From contig NZ_CP031012.1 of NCBI RefSeq assembly GCF_009497775.1, positions 682,001 through 746,000 of the forward strand: a stretch of DNA of 64,000 nt, in the 5' to 3' direction. The translations under genes were made by a program, and so were the position numbers. Below are positions 43,964 through 53,078 of the stretch, piece by piece (position 1 is the stretch's first letter; every line of letters begins with the position of its first letter). Under the pieces are notes generated by a model that was not told the DNA's origin, ran no database searches, and worked only from the letters and a program-made list of their open reading frames with translations. This DNA is from Alcaligenes faecalis (GTDB lineage Bacteria > Pseudomonadota > Gammaproteobacteria > Burkholderiales > Burkholderiaceae_B).

Positions 43964-44947
43964 ATGAAAAAGACCCTTGTGGCCAGCTTGCTGGCGTCCG
44001 TATTCTTGTCCGCGCCTGTTTTGGCTAACCCCATGATCATCAAGTTCAGCCACGTTGTATCGCCAGATACACCCAAGGGCAAGGGCGCCGTGCGCTTTAA
44101 AGAACTGGCCGAAAAGTACACCGAGGGCAAGGTGGTTGTCGAGGTCTACCCGAACTCGCAACTGTACAAGGACAAGGAAGAGCTGGAAGCCCTGCAACTG
44201 GGCGCCGTGCACATGCTGGCTCCGTCGCTGGCCAAGTTTGGCCCTCTGGGCGTGCGCGAATTTGAAGTGTTCGACCTGCCTTTCATCTTCAATGATCGTA
44301 CCGATCTGCGTAAGGTTACTGAAGGTCCTGTGGGCCGCATGTTGCTGGACAAGCTGGAGCCCAAGGGCATCAAGGGTCTGTCCTACTGGGATAACGGCTT
44401 TAAGGTCATGAGCGCCAACAGCCCCCTGAAAAGCGTGGACGACTTCCTGGGTCTGAAGATGCGCATCCAGTCCTCCAAGGTTCTGGAAGCCCAGTTCAAG
44501 GCACTGGACGCTGTGCCTCAGGTGATGGCCTTCTCCGAGGTGTACCAGGCGCTGCAAACCGGCGTTGTGGATGGCACCGAGAACCCGCCGTCCAATATGT
44601 ACACCCAGAAAATGCACGAAGTGCAAAAGCACGCCACCGTGTCCAACCACGGTTACCTGGGCTATGCCGTGATCGTGAACAAGAAGTTCTGGGAAGGTCT
44701 GCCTGACGATATTCGTCAAGGTATGGAAAAGGCCATGGACGAAGCCACGGTTTACGCCAACGACATCGCTGAGCAAGAGAACAACGATTCCATGAAAGCC
44801 ATGGAAGAGTCCGGCAAGACCCAGTTCTATCAGTTGAGCGATGCCGAGCGTCAGGAATGGGTCAAGCAGCTGCGTCCTGTTCACAAGGAAATGGCCTCGC
44901 GTATCGGTCAGGACGTGATCGACGCCTTCTACAAGGCTACCGAATAA
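43964..44947 (+). CDS. dctP: TRAP transporter C4-dicarboxylate-binding protein DctP
   Basis: A 327-residue periplasmic binding protein. Signal peptide about 1-22 (VLAN-PM), then IIKFSHVVSPDTPKGKGA. The ligand-binding Arg lies in GLKMRIQSSKVLE and the later ENPPSNMYTQKMHEVQ matches DctP. It would bind succinate, fumarate or malate. GGAGGC precedes ATG 43964. Followed by two hairpins before dctQ, so binding protein and permease may be made in unequal amounts. Confidence 0.93.
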   Translation: MKKTLVASLLASVFLSAPVLANPMIIKFSHVVSPDTPKGKGAVRFKELAEKYTEGKVVVEVYPNSQLYKDKEELEALQLGAVHMLAPSLAKFGPLGVREFEVFDLPFIFNDRTDLRKVTEGPVGRMLLDKLEPKGIKGLSYWDNGFKVMSANSPLKSVDDFLGLKMRIQSSKVLEAQFKALDAVPQVMAFSEVYQALQTGVVDGTENPPSNMYTQKMHEVQKHATVSNHGYLGYAVIVNKKFWEGLPDDIRQGMEKAMDEATVYANDIAEQENNDSMKAMEESGKTQFYQLSDAERQEWVKQLRPVHKEMASRIGQDVIDAFYKATE

Positions 44948-44972
44948 AGCCTGCTTCATCTGATTGTCTTGT

Positions 44973-44999
44973 ACAGGTCTGATTCAGACCTGTTCTTCT
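44973..44999 (+). terminator. Intra-operon hairpin (possible attenuator) between dctP and dctQ
   Basis: Stem acaggtctg / cagacctgt with a short loop, followed by the T/C-rich run tcttcttttctt. Probably a partial terminator that reduces dctQM transcription relative to dctP. Confidence 0.55.
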
Positions 45000-45021
45000 T
45001 TTCTTCCCGCTACATGCATGT

Positions 45022-45048
45022 GTCTGCCCGGCCTCTGGGCGGGCAGAC
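45022..45048 (+). other. Second hairpin before dctQ
   Basis: Stem gtctgcccg / cgggcagac (9 bp, 9-nt loop) ending 18 bp before the dctQ start, without a T-run. It could shield the 5' end of processed dctQM mRNA or affect dctQ translation. Confidence 0.5.
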
Positions 45049-45066
45049 TGTAGTCTGGAGCTACCC

Positions 45067-45702
45067 ATGTTTTTACGATTTCTGGACCGCTTTGAGGAAA
45101 TGTTCATCTCATTTCTGATGGTGGCGGCCGTAGTGATTATTTTTGTAGCGGTCTGCCAGCGCTACTCGGTCAGCCTGCTGGCTGATCTGGTGTCCTGGTC
45201 GCGGGCTCAGGGTTACGAGTCTGTCACCGCCATGGCCCGTTCTACCTACCGAAGCGTGGCCGGCATCAACTTGCTCTGGGCACAGGAGCTGTGCATTTAC
45301 CTGTTTGTCTGGATGGCCAAGTTCGGCGCCGCATACGGCGTTCGTGTTGGTATCCACGTGGGTGTGGACGTGCTGGTGAACTCCGTGGGTCCACGCTGGC
45401 GTCATCTGCTGGTGGTGATTTCCCTGTTCTCCGGTGCCTTGTTCACGGCCATTGTTGCCTGGATTGGTGGCCGCTTTGTATACGGTATTGCCCAGACCGT
45501 CCAGGTGTCGGCTGACCTGGAAGTGCCGGTATGGATTGTGTATCTGGCGGTGCCTGCGGGCTCCCTGCTGATGTGTTTCCGCTTCCTGCAAGCCTTGATG
45601 AATTTTATCCAGACGGGCCATTTGCCCCATCACGAGCCTGCGGCTGATCTGATCGCTGAAACAGAGCGCGGTGTGTCTGAATCCGAAGGAGCGCGCGCAT
45701 GA
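45067..45702 (+). CDS. dctQ: TRAP transporter small permease DctQ
   Basis: A 211-residue four-helix inner-membrane protein. Typical E-E-M-F-I-S-F start, WAQELCIYLFVWMAKFGAAY at about 77-96 and GIHVGVDVLV. A loop of about 30 residues between the first two helices (about 36-70) is longer than in many DctQ proteins. Overlaps dctM by 4 bp. Confidence 0.9.
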   Translation: MFLRFLDRFEEMFISFLMVAAVVIIFVAVCQRYSVSLLADLVSWSRAQGYESVTAMARSTYRSVAGINLLWAQELCIYLFVWMAKFGAAYGVRVGIHVGVDVLVNSVGPRWRHLLVVISLFSGALFTAIVAWIGGRFVYGIAQTVQVSADLEVPVWIVYLAVPAGSLLMCFRFLQALMNFIQTGHLPHHEPAADLIAETERGVSESEGARA

Positions 45703-47024
45703 CCGCCCTGATTATTTTTGCTCTGCTGGCTATCCTGTTGCTGACAGGCATGCCGGTATCGATTGCCCTGGGTCTGACGGTGATGGGCTTCCTGTTCACC
45801 ATGACCGAAGTGCCGATGGACAGTATTGCGCTCAAGCTGTTCACCGGGATCGAGAAGTTCGAGATCATGGCGATTCCGTTCTTCATCCTGGCCGGTAGTT
45901 TCCTCACGCATGGTGGGGTTGCGCAGCGCATGATTCGCTTTGCCGCTTCCATGGTCGGCCACTTGCCTGGCGGCATGGGTCTGGCTGCGGTACTGGCTTG
46001 CGCTTTGTTTGCATCGATTAGTGGTTCTTCGCCTGCTACGGTGGCGGCCATTGGTTCCATCATGATTCCGGCCATGGTCAAACAAGGCTATCCCGTGCAA
46101 TTCGGGACCGGCATTGTGGCCACCTCCGGCGGTCTGGGCATCTTGCTGCCACCTTCGATTGTGATGGTGATGTACGCAGTAGCCACCAGCGGCATGATGG
46201 TAGAAGGCCCGGATGGCGTCAAAGTGGGGACGGCTTCGATTGGTCAGCTGTTTATTGCCGGTGTGGTGCCGGGTCTGATTCTGGCCTTCCTGTTGGGTAC
46301 GACCACCATGTATCGCGCCTGGAAACTGAATTACCCCCGTATGCCACGCGCTAGCTTTAAAGAGCGCTGGCGTGCCTTCATGGACTCCATCTGGGGCCTG
46401 ATGCTGATCGTTATCGTGATGGGTGGTATTTACTCCGGTGTGTTCACGCCTACCGAAGCAGCAGCCATCAGCGCGGTCTACGCCTTTGTGATTGCGGTCT
46501 GGGTCTACAAGGACGTGAAGCTGCGCGAGGTGAAGCGTATTGTGCTGGAATCGGCAGCCATGAGCGCCATGCTGCTGTACATCATCACCAACGCGGTCAT
46601 GTTCGCCTTCATTCTGACGTCCGAGCAGATTCCACAGGCGATTGCGGAATGGATTGTGTCGCAAGGCATGGGCCTGATTGCCTTCCTGCTGTTCGTGAAC
46701 GTCCTGCTGCTGGTGATCGGTATGGTGATGGAGCCTTCGGGTCTGATCCTGATCATGGCCCCCATCCTGTTCCCCGTTGCCATGAAGCTGGGTATGGACC
46801 CGGTCCACTTCGGCATCATGCTGGTGGTAAATATGGAGATCGGGCTGGCGACACCGCCGGTGGGCTTGAACTTGTATGTGGCGTCCAGCATATCGAAGTT
46901 GGGCCTGACCGAAGTTACCAAGTCCACGGTGCCTTGGTTGCTGACCGGTTTGGCCTTCCTGCTGATGATTACCTTCATTCCAGAAATTACGCTTTGGCTG
47001 CCCCGCATGATGGGATGGCTGTAG
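45699..47024 (+). CDS. dctM: TRAP transporter large permease DctM
   Basis: A 441-residue, twelve-helix permease that moves dicarboxylates with sodium ions. Family motifs: GMPVSIALGL, PFFILAGSFLTHGGVAQR, CALFASISGSSPATVAAIGS, GLGILLPPSIVMVMYAV and the late EIGLATPPVGLNLYV. An insert around 170-180 (VEGPDGVKVG) lies in the loop before ASIGQLFIAG. Last gene of the operon. Confidence 0.94.
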   Translation: MTALIIFALLAILLLTGMPVSIALGLTVMGFLFTMTEVPMDSIALKLFTGIEKFEIMAIPFFILAGSFLTHGGVAQRMIRFAASMVGHLPGGMGLAAVLACALFASISGSSPATVAAIGSIMIPAMVKQGYPVQFGTGIVATSGGLGILLPPSIVMVMYAVATSGMMVEGPDGVKVGTASIGQLFIAGVVPGLILAFLLGTTTMYRAWKLNYPRMPRASFKERWRAFMDSIWGLMLIVIVMGGIYSGVFTPTEAAAISAVYAFVIAVWVYKDVKLREVKRIVLESAAMSAMLLYIITNAVMFAFILTSEQIPQAIAEWIVSQGMGLIAFLLFVNVLLLVIGMVMEPSGLILIMAPILFPVAMKLGMDPVHFGIMLVVNMEIGLATPPVGLNLYVASSISKLGLTEVTKSTVPWLLTGLAFLLMITFIPEITLWLPRMMGWL

Positions 47025-47414
47025 AAGTCCTGATCGCTATCCGCGAGCAGGGCGAGGTGAGCCCATGATGTGGCAGTACGGCTTTATGCAATCTGTGTAA
47101 GACGTGAATCACCTTGAAGGCCGGGCGACAAGCCCGGCCTTTTTTATGGGTGCTCGGTTTGGGTACTGGCAGTTTTTTTGTCGTATCGACTGTGTTTTTT
47201 TGAGTGCCGGAACTGGCTGATTCCAGATTCCTCTATAACTTACTGCCTAGGTGTCCTTGTCTGATTGTCCTTCAGTGCTGAAGGGTTTTCTCTGGCTTTG
47301 TAGGCAAGTGAAACGTACTGATAAGTATTATTTGCCTATTAGACAGGCCAGTCTATTAGTATCATAGGTAGTTCGGGCCGCCATGCTGGCGGTATTCATT
47401 CATACGGAGACCTT
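47025..47414. other. Intergenic region dctM to peroxiredoxin
   Basis: 390 bp without a gene. It holds the dctPQM terminator (47117-47145) and, at 47320-47370, repeats near the peroxiredoxin promoter: CTATTAG occurs twice 17 bp apart and TAGAC-AGGCCA-GTCTA (47340-47355) is a perfect dyad. Confidence 0.6.
47117..47145 (+). terminator. Rho-independent terminator of dctPQM
   Basis: Stem aaggccgggc / gcccggcctt, 5-nt loop and a T5 tract, 93 bp after the dctM stop. Confidence 0.88.
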
Positions 47415-47924
47415 ATGTCCATTTCAGTCGGTGCGCGCGTTCCAGACGCGACCCTTAGCGAGTACATTGAAACCGCCACAGAAAGCTGCCCTCTGGGCCC
47501 CAACAACTTTCAGGTGGCTGATCTGGTTAAAGGCAAGAAAATTGCCGTGTTCGCCGTTCCAGGCGCTTTCACCCCTACCTGCTCCGAGCAGCACCTGCCT
47601 GGCTTTATTGCCAAGGCAGACGAGTTCAAAGCCGCTGGCGTGGACGAGATCTGGTGCGTGGCCGTTAACGATCCTTTCGTGATGGGCGCTTGGGGCAAGT
47701 CCCTGAACGTCAATGGCAAAGTGCGTTTGCTGGCTGACGGCAGCGCCATCTGGACCAAAGCATTGGGTCTGGAATTTGACCTGACTTCCAAAGGCCTGGG
47801 CGTGCGCTCCAAGCGTTTCTCCGCCTTGCTGGAAGACGGCGTTGTCAAACAACTGAACATTGATAACGACGGCGGCCTGCATACATCGGATGCAGACACC
47901 CTGTTGAAACAGGTAAAGTCGTAA
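47415..47924 (+). CDS. Peroxiredoxin, Prx5 type
   Basis: A 169-residue Prx5/AhpE-like peroxiredoxin that reduces peroxides. The active-site loop VPGAFTPTCSEQH places the peroxidatic Cys at 56. Other cysteines are at 25 and 81 (IWCVAV). The plant/bacterial type II Prx order (GVDEIWCVAVNDPFVMGAWG) is clear; such enzymes usually take electrons from glutathione or glutaredoxin. No fused glutaredoxin domain. Transcribed alone. Confidence 0.92.
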   Translation: MSISVGARVPDATLSEYIETATESCPLGPNNFQVADLVKGKKIAVFAVPGAFTPTCSEQHLPGFIAKADEFKAAGVDEIWCVAVNDPFVMGAWGKSLNVNGKVRLLADGSAIWTKALGLEFDLTSKGLGVRSKRFSALLEDGVVKQLNIDNDGGLHTSDADTLLKQVKS

Positions 47925-47972
47925 GTATCTGATCCCCCGCCAGTCCGGCGTGGCGAGGGATAGAAGGATTAC

Positions 47973-48004
47973 AAAGCGCTGGCTGCAAGCTGGCGCTTTT
48001 TTTT
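47973..48004 (+). terminator. Terminator after the peroxiredoxin gene
   Basis: Stem aaagcgc / gcgcttt with an inner GCT/AGC pair and a T8 run. An earlier GC stem without a T-run lies at 47930-47962. Confidence 0.8.
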
Positions 48005-48090
48005 ACCGTGCTCCTGTCGCAAAACCGAGGCCGGAATCTGGACGATAGCGAGAGTGAGGGCGGTGCTGCAGTTTTTTTTAGGATGAGTGA

Positions 48091-49635
48091 ATGCTGTCAT
48101 CGGTGGGTGCGTTTTCGTCCCTGTACTTTGCGACCCTGATGCTCTTGCTCAGCTCGGGCCTGTTCAATACTTTCATGGGGGTGCGCCTGACGGCCATCTC
48201 GGTGTCAGAGGTATGGATTGGCGGGCTGATTGCGGTGTATTACCTGGGCCTGGTATTTGGTGCTCGTATGGGTCACCGCCTGATCATGGGCGTGGGCCAT
48301 ATTCGGGCGTACGCCGCCAGTGCTGCCATTGTCACCATCTGTGTGCTGGTTCAGATTCTGGTCGATTCCATGTACGTCTGGCTGCTGCTGCGTTTTTTGG
48401 CGGGCGCGGCCATGGTGGTGCAGTTCATGGGGATCGAAAGCTGGCTGAACGAGCAAAGCGACAATAGTCAGCGTGGCACCATTTTTGCCTTTTACATGGT
48501 GTTCTCCAGCCTGGGCACCGTGCTGGGGCAGTTGTCGCTGACCCTGTTCCCGCATTTGAATTACGAGCCGCTGGTTTTTGTGGCGATCTGTTCGGCCTTC
48601 AGTCTGGTGCCGGTGGCGATTACCCGTCGCAGTCACCCGCCCTTGCAAGTGCCTGCGCCCATTAATGCGCGCTACTACGTGGACCGTGTGCCCTTGTCCA
48701 TGATGGTGTTGCTGGTGGCCGGTATGTTGACCGGGGCCTTTTACGGTCTGGCGCCGGTGTATGCGGTGCGTGTCCATTTAAGCAATGAGCAGGCCGCCTT
48801 GTTTGTCGCCGTGTCGGTGGCTGCCGGGGTGTTGGCTCAGTGGCCGGTGGGTTGGCTGGCGGACCGCATGAATCGCGTCAAGCTGATCCGTATCAACGCG
48901 ATCTGTTTGCTGGCCTTGGCCATCCCCTTGTGGGGCTGGTTCGAGGCACCGTTCTGGTTCTTGCTGGTCTTTTCGGCACTGTTCGGGATTCTGCAATTTA
49001 CGCTGTACCCCTTGGGGGCGGCGTTTGCCAATGACAACGTGGACCCGGAACGGCGAGTTGGCTTGAGCGCCATTTTGTACATGGTGTATGGCCTGGGGGC
49101 CTGTCTGGGGCCGCTGCTTGCCGGCGGCCTGATGTCTTATATTGGCAGCAATCTGTACTACATCTTTGTGGCTGCCTGTGGCTTGGCCTTGGTCCTGCTG
49201 GTTCGTCCGCAAAAGGTATTGGGCGATCACTTGAGCCAGGATGCGCCAACCAACTTTGTGCCTATGCCGGACAGTTTGCAGAGCTCGGCTGCGGCGGTGG
49301 CACTGGACCCACGGGTGGATATCAGTTCGGACGTGTCGCATGACCCGGTGTTCGAGGATCTGCCTCCGGTTGAGGAGCGCGTGCCTGCGGTCACAGAAAG
49401 CACCGCAGTGGAGCGTCAGGCCGAGGATGAGGCTACAGTAGATACGCTTGCCGGGGAGGACAAGAGCGTTGATCCTGGTGTTGGAAGCTCGGGAAGCTCG
49501 GGAAGCTCGGGAAGCTCGGGAAGCTCGGGGAATTTCGAGGGTTCGGATATCTCTGGCAAGCCGGCAGATGGGGAAAGCTTGGGCAGTGCGGAAGACGCCA
49601 AGAACGAGCGTAAACCGTCAGATCCGTCCCCTTGA
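48091..49635 (+). CDS. MFS transporter, YcaD-like, with repetitive Gly-Ser-Ser tail
   Basis: A 514-residue protein. Residues 1-375 form twelve membrane helices of the major facilitator family, close to the YcaD group (FNTFMGVRLTAISVSEVWIG; GIESWLNEQSD; PVGWLADRMNR). Substrate unknown. Residues 376-514 form a long, acidic, probably disordered cytoplasmic tail. Within it, five exact 9-bp repeats code Gly-Ser-Ser five times (about 465-479). The core tail DAPTNFVPMPDSLQSSAAAVALDPR looks conserved-family-like, the rest low complexity. The ATG lacks a strong ribosome site. Confidence 0.85.
   Translation: MLSSVGAFSSLYFATLMLLLSSGLFNTFMGVRLTAISVSEVWIGGLIAVYYLGLVFGARMGHRLIMGVGHIRAYAASAAIVTICVLVQILVDSMYVWLLLRFLAGAAMVVQFMGIESWLNEQSDNSQRGTIFAFYMVFSSLGTVLGQLSLTLFPHLNYEPLVFVAICSAFSLVPVAITRRSHPPLQVPAPINARYYVDRVPLSMMVLLVAGMLTGAFYGLAPVYAVRVHLSNEQAALFVAVSVAAGVLAQWPVGWLADRMNRVKLIRINAICLLALAIPLWGWFEAPFWFLLVFSALFGILQFTLYPLGAAFANDNVDPERRVGLSAILYMVYGLGACLGPLLAGGLMSYIGSNLYYIFVAACGLALVLLVRPQKVLGDHLSQDAPTNFVPMPDSLQSSAAAVALDPRVDISSDVSHDPVFEDLPPVEERVPAVTESTAVERQAEDEATVDTLAGEDKSVDPGVGSSGSSGSSGSSGSSGNFEGSDISGKPADGESLGSAEDAKNERKPSDPSP
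49483..49527 (+). repeat. 9-bp coding tandem repeat (5 copies) in the MFS gene
   Basis: Five exact copies of ggaagctcg, each coding Gly-Ser-Ser. The unit is a multiple of three, so copy-number change would alter tail length without a frameshift. Confidence 0.97.
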
Positions 49636-49691
49636 TAGACGCCAGAATCGAGCCTGTTTTTGTAGTGCCTCAGGCTCACGATTCACTCATG

Positions 49692-49720
49692 AAAAAACCC
49701 AGGCCAAGCCTGGGTTTTTT
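49692..49720. terminator. Bidirectional terminator between MFS and BMP genes
   Basis: Stem aaaaaacccaggc / gcctgggtttttt with a 3-nt loop, A and T runs on both sides. Serves the two convergent genes. Confidence 0.9.
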
Positions 49721-49735
49721 ATTTCTGCCCAGATT

Positions 49736-50755
49736 TTAAATCTGGAATTCAGGCCCGTTAAATTCGGCCTCAACCTCAATCTTGCCAGACAGAATATTCT
49801 GCTGAAACGCGGCAATACGCTGGCGCACGGCATCGGGTGTGTTCGGGGCCATGATCAGGCGCACCGCATCCGGCTGTTGCAGGCCAACCTTGAAGATCTT
49901 GCCAGATTCGAACTTGTTTTCGCTCAGGTCCTTGCAGGCTTCAAACACGCCAATGCCCACATCTGCCCAGGCCGAACCGACGAATACGTCGGGCTCGCGG
50001 GCCACCCAGTCAATCACATTGCCAATCTCTTTGATGCCCAGTTCACGGCAGGCCTGCGTCGTGCCACTACGGCCTTTGTTCAGCATGGTGTAGATGATGT
50101 CTGCACCGGCTTTGGCCTGTGCCTGGGTGACGCGGGCGGCCAGTTCAATATCATCCTGATTGCCGGAGAAGTTCGTCAGCAGTTTCACATCCGGATTGGC
50201 GTGCTTGACGCCAGCGGCGTAGGAAGCGCGGGCGCGCAAACCAGGTGGTACGCGTATGCCGGACTGGTGGGCCACCACGCCGGTTTTCGTCATCAGGGCG
50301 GCATAGGCACCGGCCAGCCAGGCGGACTCTTCCTGACGCACGTCATAGCTGCTCAGATTGCTGGCGGTAACGGCACCTTGCGTGATCACAAAGCGGGTAT
50401 CCGGAAACTCCTTGGCAACAGCCAGGGCAGCATCGGTATTTTGACCGCCGTGGGCAATCAGCAAGGTCGGTTTGTATTGAGTAGCCAGTTCGCGCAGGGC
50501 GGCAATTTGTGCCTGGGTTTCGTTAGCGACCTGGTCTTTGTAGTGGCCGGTAATGGGCAACTGGTCCACGGCTTTCTTGAAGCCCTGATAACCGGCTTGC
50601 ATGAAGCCGTTGTCGTCGATGTGGCCGCAGAACAAGGCTGCAACTACGGGTTTGCTGGCTGCCAGCACACTGCGGCTTAGCCAGGGGGCAGCCATTGCGC
50701 CTGCTCCTGCGGAAGCGGCGGCCAGCAGTAATTGGCGACGGGTAAATCCGGTCAT
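49736..50755 (-). CDS. BMP-family ABC transporter substrate-binding protein
   Basis: A 339-residue binding protein of the basic-membrane-protein/PnrA family, whose members bind purine nucleosides or related ligands. The N-terminus TRRQLLLAAASAGAGAMA is a twin-arginine-like signal (Arg-Arg followed by a hydrophobic stretch and AxA). Family segments: YKDQVANETQAQ, LIAHGGQNTDAALAVAKEFPDTRFV, AWLAGAYAALMTKTG. ATG 50755 is 8 bp after AGGAG. No permease or ATPase gene is adjacent, so it is an orphan binding protein here. Confidence 0.85.
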   Translation of the reverse strand: MTGFTRRQLLLAAASAGAGAMAAPWLSRSVLAASKPVVAALFCGHIDDNGFMQAGYQGFKKAVDQLPITGHYKDQVANETQAQIAALRELATQYKPTLLIAHGGQNTDAALAVAKEFPDTRFVITQGAVTASNLSSYDVRQEESAWLAGAYAALMTKTGVVAHQSGIRVPPGLRARASYAAGVKHANPDVKLLTNFSGNQDDIELAARVTQAQAKAGADIIYTMLNKGRSGTTQACRELGIKEIGNVIDWVAREPDVFVGSAWADVGIGVFEACKDLSENKFESGKIFKVGLQQPDAVRLIMAPNTPDAVRQRIAAFQQNILSGKIEVEAEFNGPEFQI

Positions 50756-50920
50756 GATCATGTCTCCTGTGTAGTTTCCGACGTGGGCGTCGGTAAAAAT
50801 CATTTTTTTTCTAATCTACAGGAGATGAAAAGCCGTGGTCCCCGACGTTTTAAATTTCAAATATAAGAATTTTCGTATAGTACGTTTTAGCGGGCGTGTA
50901 TGAGACACGCCCGGCCCTGT

Positions 50921-51772
50921 TTACCGTGGAATCAGGGCCACGATAGCGCCAATTGCCAGGGCAACCCCCACCATATTGAGTGCGCTGAGTTTTTCTTTGA
51001 AAAAGCCTGCGCCAATGATGGCACCCATGGCAATCACACCAATATTCATGGCCGAGAACACCAGGGTGGGGTTCTCCGGGAAGATCTGGTGGGCGCGTAT
51101 GTAGAAGAAAATATTTCCGAAGTTCAGCAAGCCCAGTACCAGACCGGCCAAAAGACTGCCTTTGTGCCAACTGGTGCGTTTGGCCAGTAGCCAGCACAGC
51201 ATCAGCACACCGGCCAGCGAGAAGGACACCACCAGACTGCTGGAGAACGCGGCACCGGCTTTGGAGAGCTGCTTGAACATGATGTCGATCACGCCATAGC
51301 CCAGCCATACAGCCAGCAGCATCAGGGCAGGATGCCCGGAGCCTGTTTCCTGGCTATTGGACTGACGCGGACGTATCAGCAGGCACAGCAAGGCGGTCAG
51401 GGCCAGGGCGATGCCCAGCAGTTTCTGGCCAGCCAGATGCTCGCCAAACAGGAGAAAGGCCGCCAGCAGGGGAATGAACAGGGACAGGCGCTGGGCGGCA
51501 TCGCTCAACACAATCCCGGCTTGCCGTACTGCCGCCGCCATGAATAGAAAGATGCTGGGCAAGAGCACGCCCAAGGCAATCAGAATCCACCAGGGTGTGG
51601 CGGGGTTCAGCAGGCTGCTGGGATGCGGTTGCAGCAGCACCAGACTCAAGGTGACCGCCACGCCGTAGTTGACCATGATGGCCTGGGCGACATCGATCTG
51701 CCGCTGGCGAGCAACTTTCAACAGAATGGAAACGGCAACACTGCACAGAATGCTGGCGATCAGAGTGAGCAT
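50921..51772 (-). CDS. EamA/DMT-family membrane transporter coupled to bioB
   Basis: A 283-residue protein with ten predicted helices and two EamA-like halves (about 1-135 and 150-283), each ending in the LGExLxxxKLxGIAL-type pattern (FGEHLAGQKLLGIALAL; FKEKLSALNMVGVALAI). ATG 51772 starts one base after the bioB stop, with GAGG inside the end of bioB, so translation is probably coupled. A role in biotin or precursor transport is an inference from position; the E. coli biotin importer YigM belongs to the same superfamily. Confidence 0.85.
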   Translation of the reverse strand: MLTLIASILCSVAVSILLKVARQRQIDVAQAIMVNYGVAVTLSLVLLQPHPSSLLNPATPWWILIALGVLLPSIFLFMAAAVRQAGIVLSDAAQRLSLFIPLLAAFLLFGEHLAGQKLLGIALALTALLCLLIRPRQSNSQETGSGHPALMLLAVWLGYGVIDIMFKQLSKAGAAFSSSLVVSFSLAGVLMLCWLLAKRTSWHKGSLLAGLVLGLLNFGNIFFYIRAHQIFPENPTLVFSAMNIGVIAMGAIIGAGFFKEKLSALNMVGVALAIGAIVALIPR

Positions 51773-51773
51773 A

Positions 51774-52790
51774 TTAGAGGGCCTCGACCATAGCGCGTGG
51801 ACGGGTTTGTTCCAAAGACAAAGGGGGTTCGGACAGCGTGGTTTTGGCCGCCTCCAGTTGCAGACGGGCAAACAGATCCTGGTCCGCTACAAACTGAGGG
51901 TTGCCGGTAGTCAGTAATTGCTCGCCATAGAAAATGGAGTTGGCACCCGCCATAAAGCACAGAGCCTGGGTGCTGTCATCCATGGTTTCGCGACCCGCCG
52001 ACAGGCGCACGGCGCTGGTGGGCATCAGGATACGCGCAATGGCAATGGTGCGTACAAACTCGAAGGGGTCCAGATCATCAACCTGATCCAGCGGCGTGCC
52101 CGGCACTTTCACCAATTGGTTGATAGGCACGGACTCGGGGTAGGGACGCATATTAGCCAACTGAGCCAGCAGGCCAGCACGCTCACGACGGCTTTCACCC
52201 ATGCCGATAATCCCGCCGCAGCAGCTGTTCAAACCAGCTGCACGTACGCGCTCCAGCGTGTCCAGACGGTCCTGGTAAGTGCGCGTGCTGATGATCTGGC
52301 CATAGAACTCCGGGGAGGTGTCCAGATTGTGGTTGTAGTAGTCCAGCCCGGCATCTTTCAGGCGCTGGGCCTGACCGTCTTTCAGCATGCCCAGGGTGAC
52401 ACAGGTTTCCAGCCCCATCGCTTTGACGGCGCTGACCATATCAATGACCTGATCCAATTGTTTTTCTGTAGGAGAACGCCAGGCGGCACCCATGCAAAAG
52501 CGTTGTGCGCCCTGTGCCTGGGCCGCGCGGGCGGCTTCCAGTACTTGCTCCAGGGGCATCAAGGGTTCAGGTTCCAGCTCGGTCTGGTATTTGGAGGATT
52601 GCGGGCAGTAGGAGCAATCCTCGGGACAGGCGCCTGTCTTGATGGACAGCAGGCTGGAGAGCTGGATTTGATTGGCCGGGTGATGCTGTCTATGTACGGT
52701 CTGCGCCTGGAACACGAGGTCCATAAAGGGCAGCTCGTAAAGCTCCATGATGCGACGGATCGTCCAGGGTGCGGGGGTATTTACAGACAT
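51774..52790 (-). CDS. bioB: Biotin synthase
   Basis: A 338-residue radical-SAM enzyme inserting sulfur into dethiobiotin. SAM cluster CPEDCSYC at 55-62; other marks are [42 protein letters not shown] and the SAGRETM with the Arg ligand of the 2Fe-2S site. It is separate from bioFDA; instead a DMT transporter follows directly. Full length. Confidence 0.96.
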   Translation of the reverse strand: MSVNTPAPWTIRRIMELYELPFMDLVFQAQTVHRQHHPANQIQLSSLLSIKTGACPEDCSYCPQSSKYQTELEPEPLMPLEQVLEAARAAQAQGAQRFCMGAAWRSPTEKQLDQVIDMVSAVKAMGLETCVTLGMLKDGQAQRLKDAGLDYYNHNLDTSPEFYGQIISTRTYQDRLDTLERVRAAGLNSCCGGIIGMGESRRERAGLLAQLANMRPYPESVPINQLVKVPGTPLDQVDDLDPFEFVRTIAIARILMPTSAVRLSAGRETMDDSTQALCFMAGANSIFYGEQLLTTGNPQFVADQDLFARLQLEAAKTTLSEPPLSLEQTRPRAMVEAL

Positions 52791-53078
52791 GGCAGGCTAC
52801 CTTATTCAGTGACGCGGCTATGCTAGGTTCTCTGCCTGTGAAAGACGACTGCCGGGGCTGCCTGGTTCCGAGGGCTATTCCTGTTATGGGGCTTATTTCA
52901 GCGATGGTTAGGCGAAATTGTTATTAACTTCGCTTAATTTACATTCTTGTGCGCGATACAAATTGTTTCTTCGATAGTGTTTGCAAAATGTTTCAAGGGC
53001 TGGTTCAGTGCCTGATTACCGTGGTTTCCACCTTTTTATCCGAGGTAAACTGACAGGTTATTTGGCAAAAGGATAAAC

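Noticed and set aside
47320..47390. Full OxyR site upstream of the peroxiredoxin gene
   Set aside because: Only one CTAT-N7-ATAG pair has correct spacing; the outer ATAG/CTAT elements are missing, so I do not call an OxyR box.
49448..50680. 410-codon plus-strand frame crossing the MFS repeat and the BMP gene
   Set aside because: It reads through a terminator and the antisense of a clear BMP protein; low-complexity start from the repeat.
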